A DNA stretch of 64,000 bases from Aquilonibacter sp963703325 (GCA_963703325.1 OY969805.1:2480001-2544000); one strand, 5' to 3'; counted from the first letter of the stretch, positions 1 through 9,426 are shown. Numbers and translations are program-made. Notes: generated by a model from the letters alone, not told the origin.

Positions 1-1
1 A

Positions 2-1462
2 GCGCATCCGCTCGTGCTGGCCGAATGCGGCGCGTTTCTAGCCGGTCTCGATCACGCTCGTGCGATTCCGTGTGAAGACACCGGTGTCGCCGCACGCGAG
101 GTGGCGCGCGGCGGCAATCCCGCTATCGCCGCGCTTGCGTCGCCGGTGGCGGCGTCGATCTACGATCTGATCGAACTGGCCACCCACTGCAGCGACGATC
201 CGCGCACCTACTCGCGCTTCTTGATCGTGCGGCCGCGCCACGCGTCCGCGTCCAATCCGCTGCTCGCCGTTGGCAAGAGCGAGCGGCGCAAGACGTCGCT
301 CGTCTTTTCCGTCGAGGAGCGCACCGGTTCGCTCGCCGGTGTGCTTTCGATTCTCGCCGCGCACAACATCAACGGCGACAAGCTCGAATCGAAGCCGTAT
401 CTCGGGCACGGCACCGAGCGCGTGTTCTATGTTGACTTCGACGGCGATTATGAGGACCCCAACGTTGCCGGCGCGCTTGCGGAACTGAAGAAGGCCTGCA
501 AGACGCTCACCGTGCTCGGTAGTTACGACGCGCATATCGGCGAGCCGATCGGGCGCAACGACGATCCGCCCAAGGCGCTGGTCGAGCTCGTGCGCGAGAT
601 CGCCCCGCCGCCGGCACCGATCAGCGATTCGCCCTTCCCGCGCGTCGCGCGCGCAGCCAACCCACCGGGAACCACACTGCAAATCGGTGGCGTGCGCGTG
701 GGCGACGGTGAGTTCACGATTGTGGCTGGGCCGTGTTCGGTGGAATCGCGCGAACAAATTCTCGATACGGCGCATGCGGTCGCGGCGCGCGGCGCGGTGA
801 TGTTGCGCGGCGGCGCGTTCAAACCGCGCACCAGTCCGTACGCGTTCCAAGGTTTGGGCTGGGAAGGCGTGTCGCTGCTTGCAGAGGCGGGTCGCGCGAG
901 TGGGCTGCCGACGGTGAGCGAAGTGATGACGATCGATCAAGTCGAGCGGATGGCCGCACAAATCGATGTGCTCCAGATCGGTGCACGCAACATGCAGAAC
1001 TTCGATCTGCTCAAGGCGGTTGGGCGCTGCGGGCGGCCGGTACTGCTCAAGCGCGGACTTGCCGCGACCGTCGATGAACTGCTTGCTGCGGCCGAATACA
1101 TTCTTTCCGAAGGCAATCCAAACGTGATTCTGTGCGAACGCGGCATTCGCACTTTCGAGCAGGCAACGCGCAACACGCTCGATCTCTCGGCCGTGCCGGT
1201 GCTGCGCGAGCGTTCGCATCTGCCGGTATGGGTCGATCCCAGCCACGGCGTCGGCGTGAGACGGTGGGTGCGGCCACTATGCCGCGCCGCCAAAGCGGTC
1301 GGCGCGCACGGCTTGCTCATCGAGGTGCACCCGAATCCGCCCGAAGCCAAGAGCGATAAAGAACAAGCGCTCACCTTCGACGACTTCGGCGCGATCATGC
1401 ACGATCTCGCGGGGATCGATACCTGGTCGCAAGCGCAGACGGGACCGCAGGCCAAGGTATGA
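2..1462 (+). CDS. Prephenate dehydratase-like/ACT/DAHP synthase fusion (5' partial)
   Basis: The reading frame is open from base 2, so the N terminus lies outside the window. The first ~60 visible residues match the second half of prephenate dehydratase (HPLVLAECGAFL, then a YSRFLIV segment where the family has its TRF motif). An ACT domain follows (RTGSLAGVLSIL, LESKPYLG), and then a full DAHP synthase of the KDPG-aldolase-like type (AGPCSVES, RGGAFKPRTSPYAFQG, QIGARNMQNFDLL, DPSHGVG). DAHP synthase condenses phosphoenolpyruvate and erythrose 4-phosphate, the first step of the shikimate pathway. The dehydratase Thr of TRF is Ser here, while the separate pheA downstream keeps TRF. I infer that the fused dehydratase/ACT part is a feedback sensor rather than an active enzyme. 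The stop overlaps aroH by 4 nt (ATGA), which indicates one operon. Confidence 0.88.
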   Translation, partial: AHPLVLAECGAFLAGLDHARAIPCEDTGVAAREVARGGNPAIAALASPVAASIYDLIELATHCSDDPRTYSRFLIVRPRHASASNPLLAVGKSERRKTSLVFSVEERTGSLAGVLSILAAHNINGDKLESKPYLGHGTERVFYVDFDGDYEDPNVAGALAELKKACKTLTVLGSYDAHIGEPIGRNDDPPKALVELVREIAPPPAPISDSPFPRVARAANPPGTTLQIGGVRVGDGEFTIVAGPCSVESREQILDTAHAVAARGAVMLRGGAFKPRTSPYAFQGLGWEGVSLLAEAGRASGLPTVSEVMTIDQVERMAAQIDVLQIGARNMQNFDLLKAVGRCGRPVLLKRGLAATVDELLAAAEYILSEGNPNVILCERGIRTFEQATRNTLDLSAVPVLRERSHLPVWVDPSHGVGVRRWVRPLCRAAKAVGAHGLLIEVHPNPPEAKSDKEQALTFDDFGAIMHDLAGIDTWSQAQTGPQAKV

Positions 1463-1857
1463 CGGAAGGCGAGTGGCGAGGCGGTAAAGTCCGCGGAATT
1501 CGCGGTGCAATCACGGTTGATCGCGACGATAGCGCGGCGATCGTCGACGCAACCAAACGGCTCTTGAGCGCGATGATCGAGCGCAACGACGTCGCGATCG
1601 ATGATATCGCGTCGGTACTCTTTAGTCTCACGCCGGACTTGCATGCGGTGTTTCCCGCGCTTGGTGCGCGCGAAATGGGCTGGACGAACGTGCCGATGCT
1701 GCACTTTTGCGAGATCGACGTGCCCGGATCGCTCGAGCGCGTGATTCGCGTGCTGATGCATGTAAACACCACCCGCAGCATCGACGAGATCGAGCACGTC
1801 TATCTCGACGGAGCCGTCGTGTTGCGCCCCGATCTCGCCCGCTCGACCACGAGGTAA
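1459..1857 (+). CDS. aroH: Chorismate mutase, AroH class
   Basis: This 132-residue protein has the length and layout of monofunctional AroH-type chorismate mutases. It has an N-terminal VRGIRGAITVDRDD segment, a central SVLFSLTPDLHAVFPA stretch, and a C-terminal VLMHVNT...HVYLDGAVVLRPDL stretch. The enzyme converts chorismate to prephenate in the cytoplasm, committing flux to Phe and Tyr. Its start codon overlaps the stop of the DAHP synthase fusion, and tyrA follows after 3 nt, so the genes are probably translationally coupled. Family assignment is firm; no kinetics or regulation can be read from sequence. Confidence 0.9.
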   Translation: MTEGEWRGGKVRGIRGAITVDRDDSAAIVDATKRLLSAMIERNDVAIDDIASVLFSLTPDLHAVFPALGAREMGWTNVPMLHFCEIDVPGSLERVIRVLMHVNTTRSIDEIEHVYLDGAVVLRPDLARSTTR

Positions 1858-1860
1858 GCC

Positions 1861-2622
1861 GTGCCGCGTCTTGGCATCATCGGGACCGGATTGATCGGCG
1901 CGTCGATCGGTCTTGCGGCGCGCTTGCGCGGCTGGGAGGCACTCGGCTGCGATCGCGATCCGGCGGCGACGACGGCTGCGTTGCATGCCCAGGCGATCGA
2001 TCGCATCGCCGAGCGCGATGAGATCTATGCAACCTGCGACCTCGTGGCAATTGCTGCGCACGTGAGCGGCACGCTCGAAGAGATCGCGACGTTGTGGCGT
2101 CGTACATTGCGCAGCGACCAGGTGATCATTGACGTTGCGTCGGTGAAAGCGCCGGTCGCGCGAGCGGCGGCCGGTATCGACGCGTTCGTTCCGACACATC
2201 CGATGGCCGGCGGCGAGCGGCGTGGTCCGGGAGCGGCGCGCGGCGACCTGTTTACCGGACGTGTTTGGTGCTATGTGCCGACGGCAGACAGCGGGCGCAG
2301 CGAACAAGTTGCGGCCTTTGCGCAAACGCTCGGCGCGAATCCCGTCGCGGTCGACGCGGAGGAGCACGATGCGATCGTGGCGTTGACCTCGCATCTCCCC
2401 CAACTCATCGCCTATGCGTTCACCCAACGCGTGAACGAGCGCAACGCCGCCGACGGAGAACTCGTCGACGCGTTGTGCGGACCGGCAGCGCGCGAACTGC
2501 TGCGGCTAGGCCGCTCGTCGCCGCAGATGTGGGATGAGATCTTTCATGAGAACCGCGACGCGCTCGAACAAGAGTTGCGCCGCTTTCGAAAGGCACTCGA
2601 TGATCGTCGGCTTTCAGGGTGA
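1861..2622 (+). CDS. tyrA: Prephenate/arogenate dehydrogenase
   Basis: This protein of 253 residues starts at GTG. It begins with a Rossmann NAD(P)-binding motif (IIGTGLIGASIGLAARLRG) and contains VASVK and a PTHPMAGGERRGPGAA segment with the conserved catalytic His of the TyrA family. It oxidatively decarboxylates prephenate (or arogenate) on the way to tyrosine. It is about 30-40 residues shorter than many homologues and has no C-terminal ACT domain, so any feedback control must lie elsewhere in the operon. It starts 3 nt after aroH and its 3' end overlaps pheA by 23 nt. The choice between prephenate and arogenate as substrate cannot be made by eye. Confidence 0.9.
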   Translation: MPRLGIIGTGLIGASIGLAARLRGWEALGCDRDPAATTAALHAQAIDRIAERDEIYATCDLVAIAAHVSGTLEEIATLWRRTLRSDQVIIDVASVKAPVARAAAGIDAFVPTHPMAGGERRGPGAARGDLFTGRVWCYVPTADSGRSEQVAAFAQTLGANPVAVDAEEHDAIVALTSHLPQLIAYAFTQRVNERNAADGELVDALCGPAARELLRLGRSSPQMWDEIFHENRDALEQELRRFRKALDDRRLSG

Positions 2623-3391
2623 GCTGGGCGCCTTCAGCGAGGAGGCGGCAACCACACTTTTCGGCGAGATCGACGCGCACGGGTTTCCCACCTTCGATGC
2701 GCTGGTCGAAGCCGTCGACGACGGCACGCTGCCGCTGGGCTTGCTTCCGTGCGAGAACAGCATCCACGGTCCGGTGACGCGCGCCTACGATTTACTCTAC
2801 GCACACCCCAACGTTCGTATCGTCGACGAAACCGTTCACCGGATCGTTCAGACCTTGATCGGCGTCCCCGGTGCGCAGTTGAGCGAAATCCGGCGCATCG
2901 AATCGCATCCGGTCGCGCTCGAACAGTGCCGGCGTTTTCTTGGATCGCTTCACGACGTCGAGGTCGTGCCGGTTGCGGATACCGCCGGCGCCGTACGCGA
3001 CGTGCTGAGCGTCGGCGATCGATGGCGCGCGGCGATCGGGCCGGCGGCCAGCGCGCAGCGATACGGCGGCACGATTCTCGCCGCTGCCGTGCAGGACGAA
3101 GCCGAGAACTACACGCGTTTCTTTGCTATTGCCCGCGAAGGCACGGCGCGACGCCGGCTCGGCCGTGCCGTGCTCGCTTTTGTCTTGCCGCACCAGCCCG
3201 GGAGTCTGCACACGGCACTCGGGGTTTTCGCCGAGCGCGGGCTCAATCTGCGAGCGTTGGTCGCGCGGCCGCTGCCTGGCCGGCCATTCGAGTACATCTT
3301 TTATGCGGAACTCGACTGTCCCGACCAACCACAGGTCCGAAGCGTGATGTCGGAGGTCGGTGCCGAGACGCGGCTCCTCGGCTGGTACTAA
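2600..3391 (+). CDS. pheA: Prephenate dehydratase
   Basis: This monofunctional prephenate dehydratase has 263 residues: a periplasmic-binding-protein-like catalytic fold (about 1-175) and an ACT domain (about 187-260). The start is the ATG that yields MIVGFQGELGAFSEEAA; open sequence upstream is the tail of tyrA in another frame. Conserved features are PCENSIHG near residue 50, ESHPVALEQC near 101 and the catalytic NYTRFFAI (T172-R173-F174). In the ACT domain the common ESRP Phe-binding motif reads LVARP, so feedback by Phe may be altered. It makes phenylpyruvate from prephenate. It is the last gene of the aromatic operon, and a second dehydratase-like module is fused to DAHP synthase at the front. 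Confidence 0.93.
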   Translation: MIVGFQGELGAFSEEAATTLFGEIDAHGFPTFDALVEAVDDGTLPLGLLPCENSIHGPVTRAYDLLYAHPNVRIVDETVHRIVQTLIGVPGAQLSEIRRIESHPVALEQCRRFLGSLHDVEVVPVADTAGAVRDVLSVGDRWRAAIGPAASAQRYGGTILAAAVQDEAENYTRFFAIAREGTARRRLGRAVLAFVLPHQPGSLHTALGVFAERGLNLRALVARPLPGRPFEYIFYAELDCPDQPQVRSVMSEVGAETRLLGWY

Positions 3392-3446
3392 AGAACTATA
3401 GGCTCTCCGAAGGGTGAAAGCGGCCGGCACGCGTAGCTTGCCGTCG

Positions 3447-4163
3447 ATGAAGCTTGCGTGGGCGTCTACTCTTTGCCTAGCATTGTTTTGGGCGATCATC
3501 GCTCCGGCGCTTGCCGACGCGCCGATCCGCACGCTGGTGTATCAATACAGCTACGATGCTCGCGGCTTCAGTGGGAAATCGTCGGCCATCGGCGGCATCG
3601 GGTCCGATACGAGCCGAGGTTCCGCCTCGCGAACCGGCGAGATCACGGTTGAGGTGGCTGCCGCCACGCAAGACGGCGGCCTGGTCGTTGACATCACACA
3701 GACGATCGATCGGACCCCGCGCCCGCTTGAGACGATCCGCTGCGCGCTCTATGGCCTCACGACGGACGTCGTGTGCGACCAAAATGTTCACGCGACCAGG
3801 GAAGAGACGGTCCTGCTCAGCTATCTTGGGCGGGATTTTTACGACGTGTCGCGGCTTGATCCCCGAGGGGAGTGGAACACCTCGCCTAAGATGAACCCCG
3901 GCAAAGTTTCTATCCTCAATACATTCAAAGCGACGAAAACCGACGGTGACATCGTCACGATCGCGGTCGATCGTGAGGAGCGCAACGGCGACTTCCGCGC
4001 CACGACAACAGGAACGCTGCTCTACAACAGCGCGATGGAAGTGCCGACCTCGGTCCGCGTTGCGACCGCCGGGGCACGGACGGGTGCCCAAGGAGACATG
4101 AACGTCTCGCTAGCGCTGATCTCGGATTCGATGGCCAAACCAACCGGTTCGCCGCCGCATTGA
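3447..4163 (+). CDS. Secreted protein of unknown function
   Basis: I do not recognise the family. From the ATG at 3447 the protein has a clear signal peptide (MKLAWASTLCLALFWAIIAP, cleavage near ALADA) and a ~215-residue mature part rich in beta-type segments (RTLVYQYSYDARGFSG, SRTGEITVEVAAATQDGGL, ERNGDFRATTTGTLLYNSAM). Two Cys lie near RCALYGLTTDVVCDQ and could form a disulphide. A GTG at 3414 in the same frame would add 11 residues before the signal peptide and is less likely. It follows pheA by 55 nt but has no functional link to it. A decayed tandem copy lies directly downstream. Confidence 0.6.
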   Translation: MKLAWASTLCLALFWAIIAPALADAPIRTLVYQYSYDARGFSGKSSAIGGIGSDTSRGSASRTGEITVEVAAATQDGGLVVDITQTIDRTPRPLETIRCALYGLTTDVVCDQNVHATREETVLLSYLGRDFYDVSRLDPRGEWNTSPKMNPGKVSILNTFKATKTDGDIVTIAVDREERNGDFRATTTGTLLYNSAMEVPTSVRVATAGARTGAQGDMNVSLALISDSMAKPTGSPPH

Positions 4164-4173
4164 AAGGGAGAGC

Positions 4174-4482
4174 GTGAAGCACGCGTACGCGGCGCTGACG
4201 ATCGCCGCTGTCGCAATCGCCATACCGGTGAGTGCGCAAGCCCCGCCCGCACTCTCGTCTACAAGTTTAGCGCGGACGGGCGCGGGTTCTCGGAAACCTC
4301 CGGCGGAGAAGGCGGCGCGCTGGCCGGGGGCCGGACGGGCATGATCTCAATGGATTTCGGAAAGCTGACGCCGGACGGTCCACGATTCGATGGTCGGCAC
4401 GAACAATCAGATCGACAGCAACCTAGCCCTCGATCTGGTCAGCGATTCGGGTGCCGATGCGGCCAGCCCAAATCCGCATTGA
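4174..4482 (+). pseudogene. Decayed, internally deleted copy of the preceding secreted-protein gene
   Basis: It opens with a GTG behind a GGGAG ribosome site and a signal-peptide-like run (KHAYAALTIAAVAIAIPVSA). Then the homology moves to a second frame, where RTLVYKFSADGRGFSE parallels RTLVYQYSYDARGFSG of the upstream gene. It moves to a third frame for the C terminus, where DSNLALDLVSDSGADAASPNPH parallels the upstream GDMNVSLALISDSMAKPTGSPPH. About 140 central residues are missing. It therefore looks like a tandem duplicate with two frameshifts and an internal deletion. The rpsL promoter begins within its last bases. Confidence 0.75.
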
Positions 4483-4507
4483 CGGCCCTGTACCTCCCTG
4501 ATATACT
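4479..4507 (+). promoter_or_regulatory. Sigma-70-type promoter for the str operon
   Basis: TTGACG (4479-4484), a 17-bp spacer, then TATACT (4502-4507). This is nearly the consensus for a housekeeping promoter, placed about 60 nt before the rpsL start. The -35 box overlaps the stop codon of the decayed upstream gene. Confidence 0.75.
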
Positions 4508-4569
4508 GCCGTAGTTCAGGCCCACCGGCAGGTGCGGCCCACTTTGTGTGTGTTGCTAGGGAGACGCTG

Positions 4570-5010
4570 TTGCCCACGATTAACCAGCTCGTCCGTAAGG
4601 GCCGGGCGAAGACGGAAAAGAAGGTTAAGACCCGCGCGTTCCGCGTGATCCTCACCGGGCCCAAGCCGGGCCATCCGGATCTTCCGACCCGTCAGTTCGA
4701 AGTGACCGGCAACCCCCAGCGCCGCGGCGTCTGCACGCAAGTGAAGACCGTGACGCCCAAGAAGCCGAACTCGGCGCTGCGCAAAGTGGCCCGCGTCCGC
4801 CTGACCAACGGCGAGGAAGTGACGGCCTACATCCCCGGCATCGGCCACAACCTGCAGGAGCACTCGGTGGTGCTCGTGCGCGGCGGCCGTGTGAAAGATC
4901 TCCCGGGCGTGCGTTACCACATCATTCGTGGGACGCTCGACACGGCCGGCACCGCCAACCGTAAGCAAGGTCGCTCGAAATACGGCGCCAAGCGCACCGT
5001 GAAGAAGTAA
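4570..5010 (+). CDS. rpsL: 30S ribosomal protein S12
   Basis: The start is a TTG giving the canonical PTINQLVRKGR N terminus, preceded by AGGGAG at a suitable distance; extending further upstream would add non-homologous residues. S12 sits at the decoding centre. The conserved loops TPKKPNSALRK and GGRVKDLPGVRYHIIRG, sites of streptomycin-resistance changes in other bacteria, read as the sensitive-type residues (K in PKKPNS, K in RVKDLPG). The length of 146 residues includes an insert relative to the 124-residue E. coli protein (TEKKVKTRAFRVILTGPKPG region), as in the longer type of S12. It is the first gene of the str operon. Confidence 0.97.
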   Translation: MPTINQLVRKGRAKTEKKVKTRAFRVILTGPKPGHPDLPTRQFEVTGNPQRRGVCTQVKTVTPKKPNSALRKVARVRLTNGEEVTAYIPGIGHNLQEHSVVLVRGGRVKDLPGVRYHIIRGTLDTAGTANRKQGRSKYGAKRTVKK

Positions 5011-5018
5011 GGAAATAG

Positions 5019-5489
5019 ATGCCTCGTAAAGGACCGGCTCCGAAGCGGCAGATTCTGCCCGACCCGAAGTACAACTCGAAGATCCTCGCGCGCTTCATCA
5101 ATAAGGTGATGCTCAGCGGGAAGAAGTCGACCGCCGAACAGGTCACCTACGGCGCGCTCGACCTCATTGCCGAGCGCACGGGTCGCGATCCGTATGAGAT
5201 TTTCCAGCAGGCGCTCTCGAACGCGATGCCGCTGGTCGAAGTGCGTCCTCGCCGGGTCGGCGGTGCAACCTATCAGGTGCCGATGGAGGTTAGACCTGAT
5301 CGGCGCCAGGCGATGGCAATGCGCTGGCTGATCGGCTATGCGCGCGCGCGCGGCGGACGCTCGTTCGAGGAGAAACTCGCGGGCGAACTGCTCGACGCTT
5401 CGAACAACACCGGCGCGACGATCAAGAAGCGCGAAGACACGCACAAAATGGCCGAGGCCAACAAAGCCTTCGCTCACTATCGTTGGTAA
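5019..5489 (+). CDS. rpsG: 30S ribosomal protein S7
   Basis: It has the standard length of 156 residues, beginning MPRKGPAPKRQILPDPKYNS and containing the family signature around KVMLSGKKSTAEQV and VEVRPRRVGGATYQVPMEV. S7 nucleates assembly of the 30S head by binding the 3' domain of 16S rRNA. A GGAAATAG ribosome site precedes the ATG. It lies 8 nt after rpsL and 27 nt before fusA in the usual str operon order. Confidence 0.98.
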   Translation: MPRKGPAPKRQILPDPKYNSKILARFINKVMLSGKKSTAEQVTYGALDLIAERTGRDPYEIFQQALSNAMPLVEVRPRRVGGATYQVPMEVRPDRRQAMAMRWLIGYARARGGRSFEEKLAGELLDASNNTGATIKKREDTHKMAEANKAFAHYRW

Positions 5490-5516
5490 TCCAATTTTCT
5501 TAAAGATCAAATAACT

Positions 5517-7619
5517 GTGGCAACCAGAGAATATCCGCTCGAGCGGACTCGCAACATTGGCATCGCGGCGCACATCGACGCCGGCAAGACGACCTGCACC
5601 GAACGCATCCTGTTCTATACCGGACGGGTGCACAAGATCGGTGAGGTGCATGACGGCGCCGCGACGATGGACTGGATGGTCCAGGAGCAAGAGCGCGGCA
5701 TTACGATCACGTCGGCCGCGACCGCCTGCACCTGGCGCGAGAACCGGATCAATATTATCGATACGCCTGGGCACGTGGACTTCACGGTCGAGGTGGAGCG
5801 CTCGCTGCGCGTCCTCGACGGTCTCGTCGCGCTGTTCGACTCGGTGGCGGCCGTCCAACCGCAGTCCGAGACGGTCTGGCGCCAGGCCAACAAGTACAAA
5901 GTGCCGCGCATCATCTTCGTCAACAAGATGGACCGCATGGGCGCCGACTTCTTCAATGTGGTCGCGAAGATTCGCGAGCGCTTGGGTGCGCGCGCCGTTC
6001 CAGTCCAAGTGCCGATCGGTGCCGAAGACAAGTTTCTCGGCGTCGTCGACCTCTTCACGATGCACAAGGTCATCTACACCGACGATCTTGGCAACACGAT
6101 GGGCGACGAGCCGCTGACCGATGCCGACGGTGAACTCAAGACGACGGCCGAGAAGTGGCGCCACGAACTGGTCGAGGCGATTGCCGAGCAAGACGACGAG
6201 CTGCTGGAGATGTTCTTCAACGGTGCCGAACTGCCGGTCGATCGGATGAAGCTCGCGCTGCGCAAGGCGACGATTGCGGGTTCGGTACTGCCGATGCTCT
6301 GCGGTTCGGCGTTCAAGAACAAGGGCGTGCAGCCGCTGCTCGACGCCGTGGTCGACTATTTGCCCTCGCCGCTGGAAGCGAAAGCGATCGTCGGCCTCGA
6401 CAAGAACGGCGGCGACATTACGCGCAAGCCGGACGACAACGAGCCGTTCGCGGCGCTCGCGTTCAAGATCGCGACCGACCCGTACGGCAACTTGACGTAT
6501 TTCCGCGTCTACTCGGGCACGCTCGAGAAGGGCTCGTACGTCTACAACGCGCGTTCGGGTCGCAAAGAACGTATCGGCCGCATTTTGCGGATGCACGCGA
6601 ATCATCGCGAGGACATCGATGCGATCGGCGCGGGCGACATCGCGGCGGCCGTCGGACTTTCCGACACGCGCACCGGCGACACGTTGTGCGATGAGAAGCA
6701 TACGATCTTGCTCGAGTCGATCACGTTCCCGGAACCGGTGATCTCGCAGGCCATCGAACCTAAGTCGAAGGCCGACCAGGATCAGCTTGGCAAGGGGCTC
6801 ACGCGCCTTGCGCAAGAGGACCCGACGTTCCGCATGTGGACCGACGAAGAGACGCAGCAGACGATCATCGCCGGCATGGGCGAATTGCATCTCGAGATTA
6901 TTCTCGATCGCCTGCGCCGCGAGTTCAAAGTCGAAGCCAACGTTGGTAAGCCGCAGGTTGCGTACAAAGAAGCCATTACCAAGACCGTTGAAAAGCAGGG
7001 CAAATTCGTCCGGCAGTCCGGCGGCAAGGGTCAATATGGCGACGTGTGGCTGCGCGTCGAACCGCTCGCACCCGGCTCGGGATTCCAGTTCGAATGGAAG
7101 ATCGTCGGCGGCGCGGTTCCAAAAGAATACGCCAAGGCGGTGCAACAGGGCATTGCGGAGTCGTCGCAGAGCGGCGTGCTCGCGGGATTCCCGGTGCTCG
7201 ACTTCAAGGTGACGGCGTTCGACGGTTCGTACCACGACGTCGACTCGTCGGAAATGGCGTTCAAGATCGCTGCATCGATGGGCTGGAAAGAAGCCAATCG
7301 CGCGGCCAGTCCGGTTCTGCTCGAGCCGATCATGAAAGTCGAAGTGACCACGCCCAAAGACTACATGGGCGCGATCACGGGCGACCTCAATCGCCGTCGC
7401 GGCATGATCCAAGCGACGGAAGAGGCTCCGGGCGGTGCGCAGATCATTACCGCGCACGTTCCGCTCTCAGAAATGTTCGGGTACGCCACCGACATGCGTT
7501 CTGCAACGCAAGGCCGGGCGACGTACACGATGGAGTTTGCTCACTACGAGCAGGCTCCGAAGTCGGTCACTGAAGAGATCATTGCCAAGTCGGCCGGCAA
7601 AAAAGGCGCACCTGCTTAA
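5517..7619 (+). CDS. fusA: Elongation factor G
   Basis: This EF-G has 700 residues and a GTG start (MATREYPLERTRNIGIAAHI). The G domain shows G1 AHIDAGKT (about 18-25), G2 with ERGITITSAATA, G3 DTPGHVDF and G4 NKMDRMGADF. Domains II to V follow (VGGAVPKEY, and a C terminus with LSEMFGYATDMRSATQGRA). It catalyses GTP-driven translocation of tRNA and mRNA on the ribosome. All domains are intact. It sits between rpsG and tuf as in most bacteria. It does not look like the spare EF-G2 type because it lies in the str operon. Confidence 0.98.
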   Translation: MATREYPLERTRNIGIAAHIDAGKTTCTERILFYTGRVHKIGEVHDGAATMDWMVQEQERGITITSAATACTWRENRINIIDTPGHVDFTVEVERSLRVLDGLVALFDSVAAVQPQSETVWRQANKYKVPRIIFVNKMDRMGADFFNVVAKIRERLGARAVPVQVPIGAEDKFLGVVDLFTMHKVIYTDDLGNTMGDEPLTDADGELKTTAEKWRHELVEAIAEQDDELLEMFFNGAELPVDRMKLALRKATIAGSVLPMLCGSAFKNKGVQPLLDAVVDYLPSPLEAKAIVGLDKNGGDITRKPDDNEPFAALAFKIATDPYGNLTYFRVYSGTLEKGSYVYNARSGRKERIGRILRMHANHREDIDAIGAGDIAAAVGLSDTRTGDTLCDEKHTILLESITFPEPVISQAIEPKSKADQDQLGKGLTRLAQEDPTFRMWTDEETQQTIIAGMGELHLEIILDRLRREFKVEANVGKPQVAYKEAITKTVEKQGKFVRQSGGKGQYGDVWLRVEPLAPGSGFQFEWKIVGGAVPKEYAKAVQQGIAESSQSGVLAGFPVLDFKVTAFDGSYHDVDSSEMAFKIAASMGWKEANRAASPVLLEPIMKVEVTTPKDYMGAITGDLNRRRGMIQATEEAPGGAQIITAHVPLSEMFGYATDMRSATQGRATYTMEFAHYEQAPKSVTEEIIAKSAGKKGAPA

Positions 7620-7658
7620 TAACTCATCGACGGATAAATAAGGAAGAACGAAAGAATC

Positions 7659-8858
<1,200 letters not shown>

Positions 8859-8860
8859 TC

Positions 8861-8940
8861 TTTTCGCCCAGAGCTTCGTTGCGTAGGGGCTCGTGGTGCT
8901 TACACCACGTCGCCCCTCCGCGCCTCACTCTGGACGAAAA
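8861..8940 (+). promoter_or_regulatory. 80-nt long hairpin between tuf and rpsJ
   Basis: The segment folds as a near-perfect interrupted palindrome. The outer arm TTTTCG-c-CCAGAG (8861-8873) pairs with CTCTGG-a-CGAAAA (8928-8940). Inner arms GCG, AGGGGC and CGTGGTG pair with CACCACG, GCCCCT and CGC around a CTTA loop (8899-8902). No T-run follows, so it is not a plain intrinsic terminator for the forward strand. It might attenuate, process or protect the tuf-rpsJ transcript, or be a dispersed palindromic element. The pairing is seen directly; the role is unknown. Confidence 0.6.
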
Positions 8941-8960
8941 TCCTTATTCCGTGGTAAAGT
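8931..8960 (+). promoter_or_regulatory. Possible promoter for rpsJ
   Basis: TGGACG (8931-8936), an 18-bp spacer and TAAAGT (8955-8960) lie 47 nt before rpsJ. The boxes are one or two changes from the strong promoters of this window. The -35 box lies in the right arm of the preceding hairpin. A CTTTGAAAAC box between promoter and gene resembles short boxes in the rRNA leader. Confidence 0.4.
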
Positions 8961-9007
8961 AGCCCCTGGTTCCCCCAGCCCTTTGAAAACTTGAGTTTAG
9001 GATAGAG

Positions 9008-9316
9008 ATGTCAAAGCAGAAGATTCGCATTCGTCTGAAAGCGTACGATCACAAAGTTCTCGACCAGTCGGCCGAGCGTATCGTCGATACCGCCAAACGC
9101 ACCGGTGCGTTCGTGAGCGGTCCGGTGCCGTTGCCGACCGAGATCAATCGTTTTTGCGTGCAGCGCTCGACGAATAACGACAAGAAGTCGCGCGAGCACT
9201 TCGAGATGCGCACCCACAAACGCCTCATCGACATCCTCCAAGCGTCGCCCAAGACGATGGATGCCCTGATGCATCTCGACTTGCCGGCCGGCGTGGACAT
9301 CGAACTCAAGGCATAG
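9008..9316 (+). CDS. rpsJ: 30S ribosomal protein S10
   Basis: It has the standard size of 102 residues (MSKQKIRIRLKAYDHKVLDQ, then the conserved GPVPLPTEINRFCVQRS and REHFEMRTHKRLIDI). S10 is part of the 30S head and, as NusE, also of transcription antitermination complexes. In most bacteria it leads the S10 operon directly before rplC. Here it is the last gene of the str group, followed by a terminator, and rplC is 7.7 kb away. Confidence 0.97.
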   Translation: MSKQKIRIRLKAYDHKVLDQSAERIVDTAKRTGAFVSGPVPLPTEINRFCVQRSTNNDKKSREHFEMRTHKRLIDILQASPKTMDALMHLDLPAGVDIELKA

Positions 9317-9355
9317 TCCCTTTGTCGTAGGCGCGCAGCGCCGTAGTCGAGGGAC
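9316..9355. repeat. REP-like palindrome, long form
   Basis: GTCCCT at the left pairs with AGGGAC at the right around a GGCGC-gca-GCGCC core, with CGTAGTCGA in the right arm. The same core (GGCGC...GCGCCGTAGTCGA) recurs at 35799-35838. It lies just after the rpsJ stop, a typical place for dispersed extragenic palindromes. Confidence 0.6.
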
Positions 9356-9366
9356 CGACGAATGCA

Positions 9367-9396
9367 AGGCTCGAAGCAATGCTTCGGGCCTTTTTT
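9367..9396 (+). terminator. Intrinsic terminator after rpsJ
   Basis: The stem GGCTCGAAGCA / TGCTTCGGGCC (one G-T pair) around a single-base loop is followed by six T. It closes the rpsL-rpsG-fusA-tuf-rpsJ unit. Confidence 0.85.
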
Positions 9397-9426
9397 GTTT
9401 TGCTTCGCGCTACCCGGAGAGCCCCT

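Noticed and set aside
937..2427. Long minus-strand open frame over the aromatic operon
   Set aside because: Antisense of aroH and tyrA, composition typical of a shadow frame.
4914..7457. Very long open frame on the minus strand across rpsG and fusA
   Set aside because: It is the antisense of two highly conserved genes; GC-rich codon use keeps the opposite strand open. No family-like sequence.
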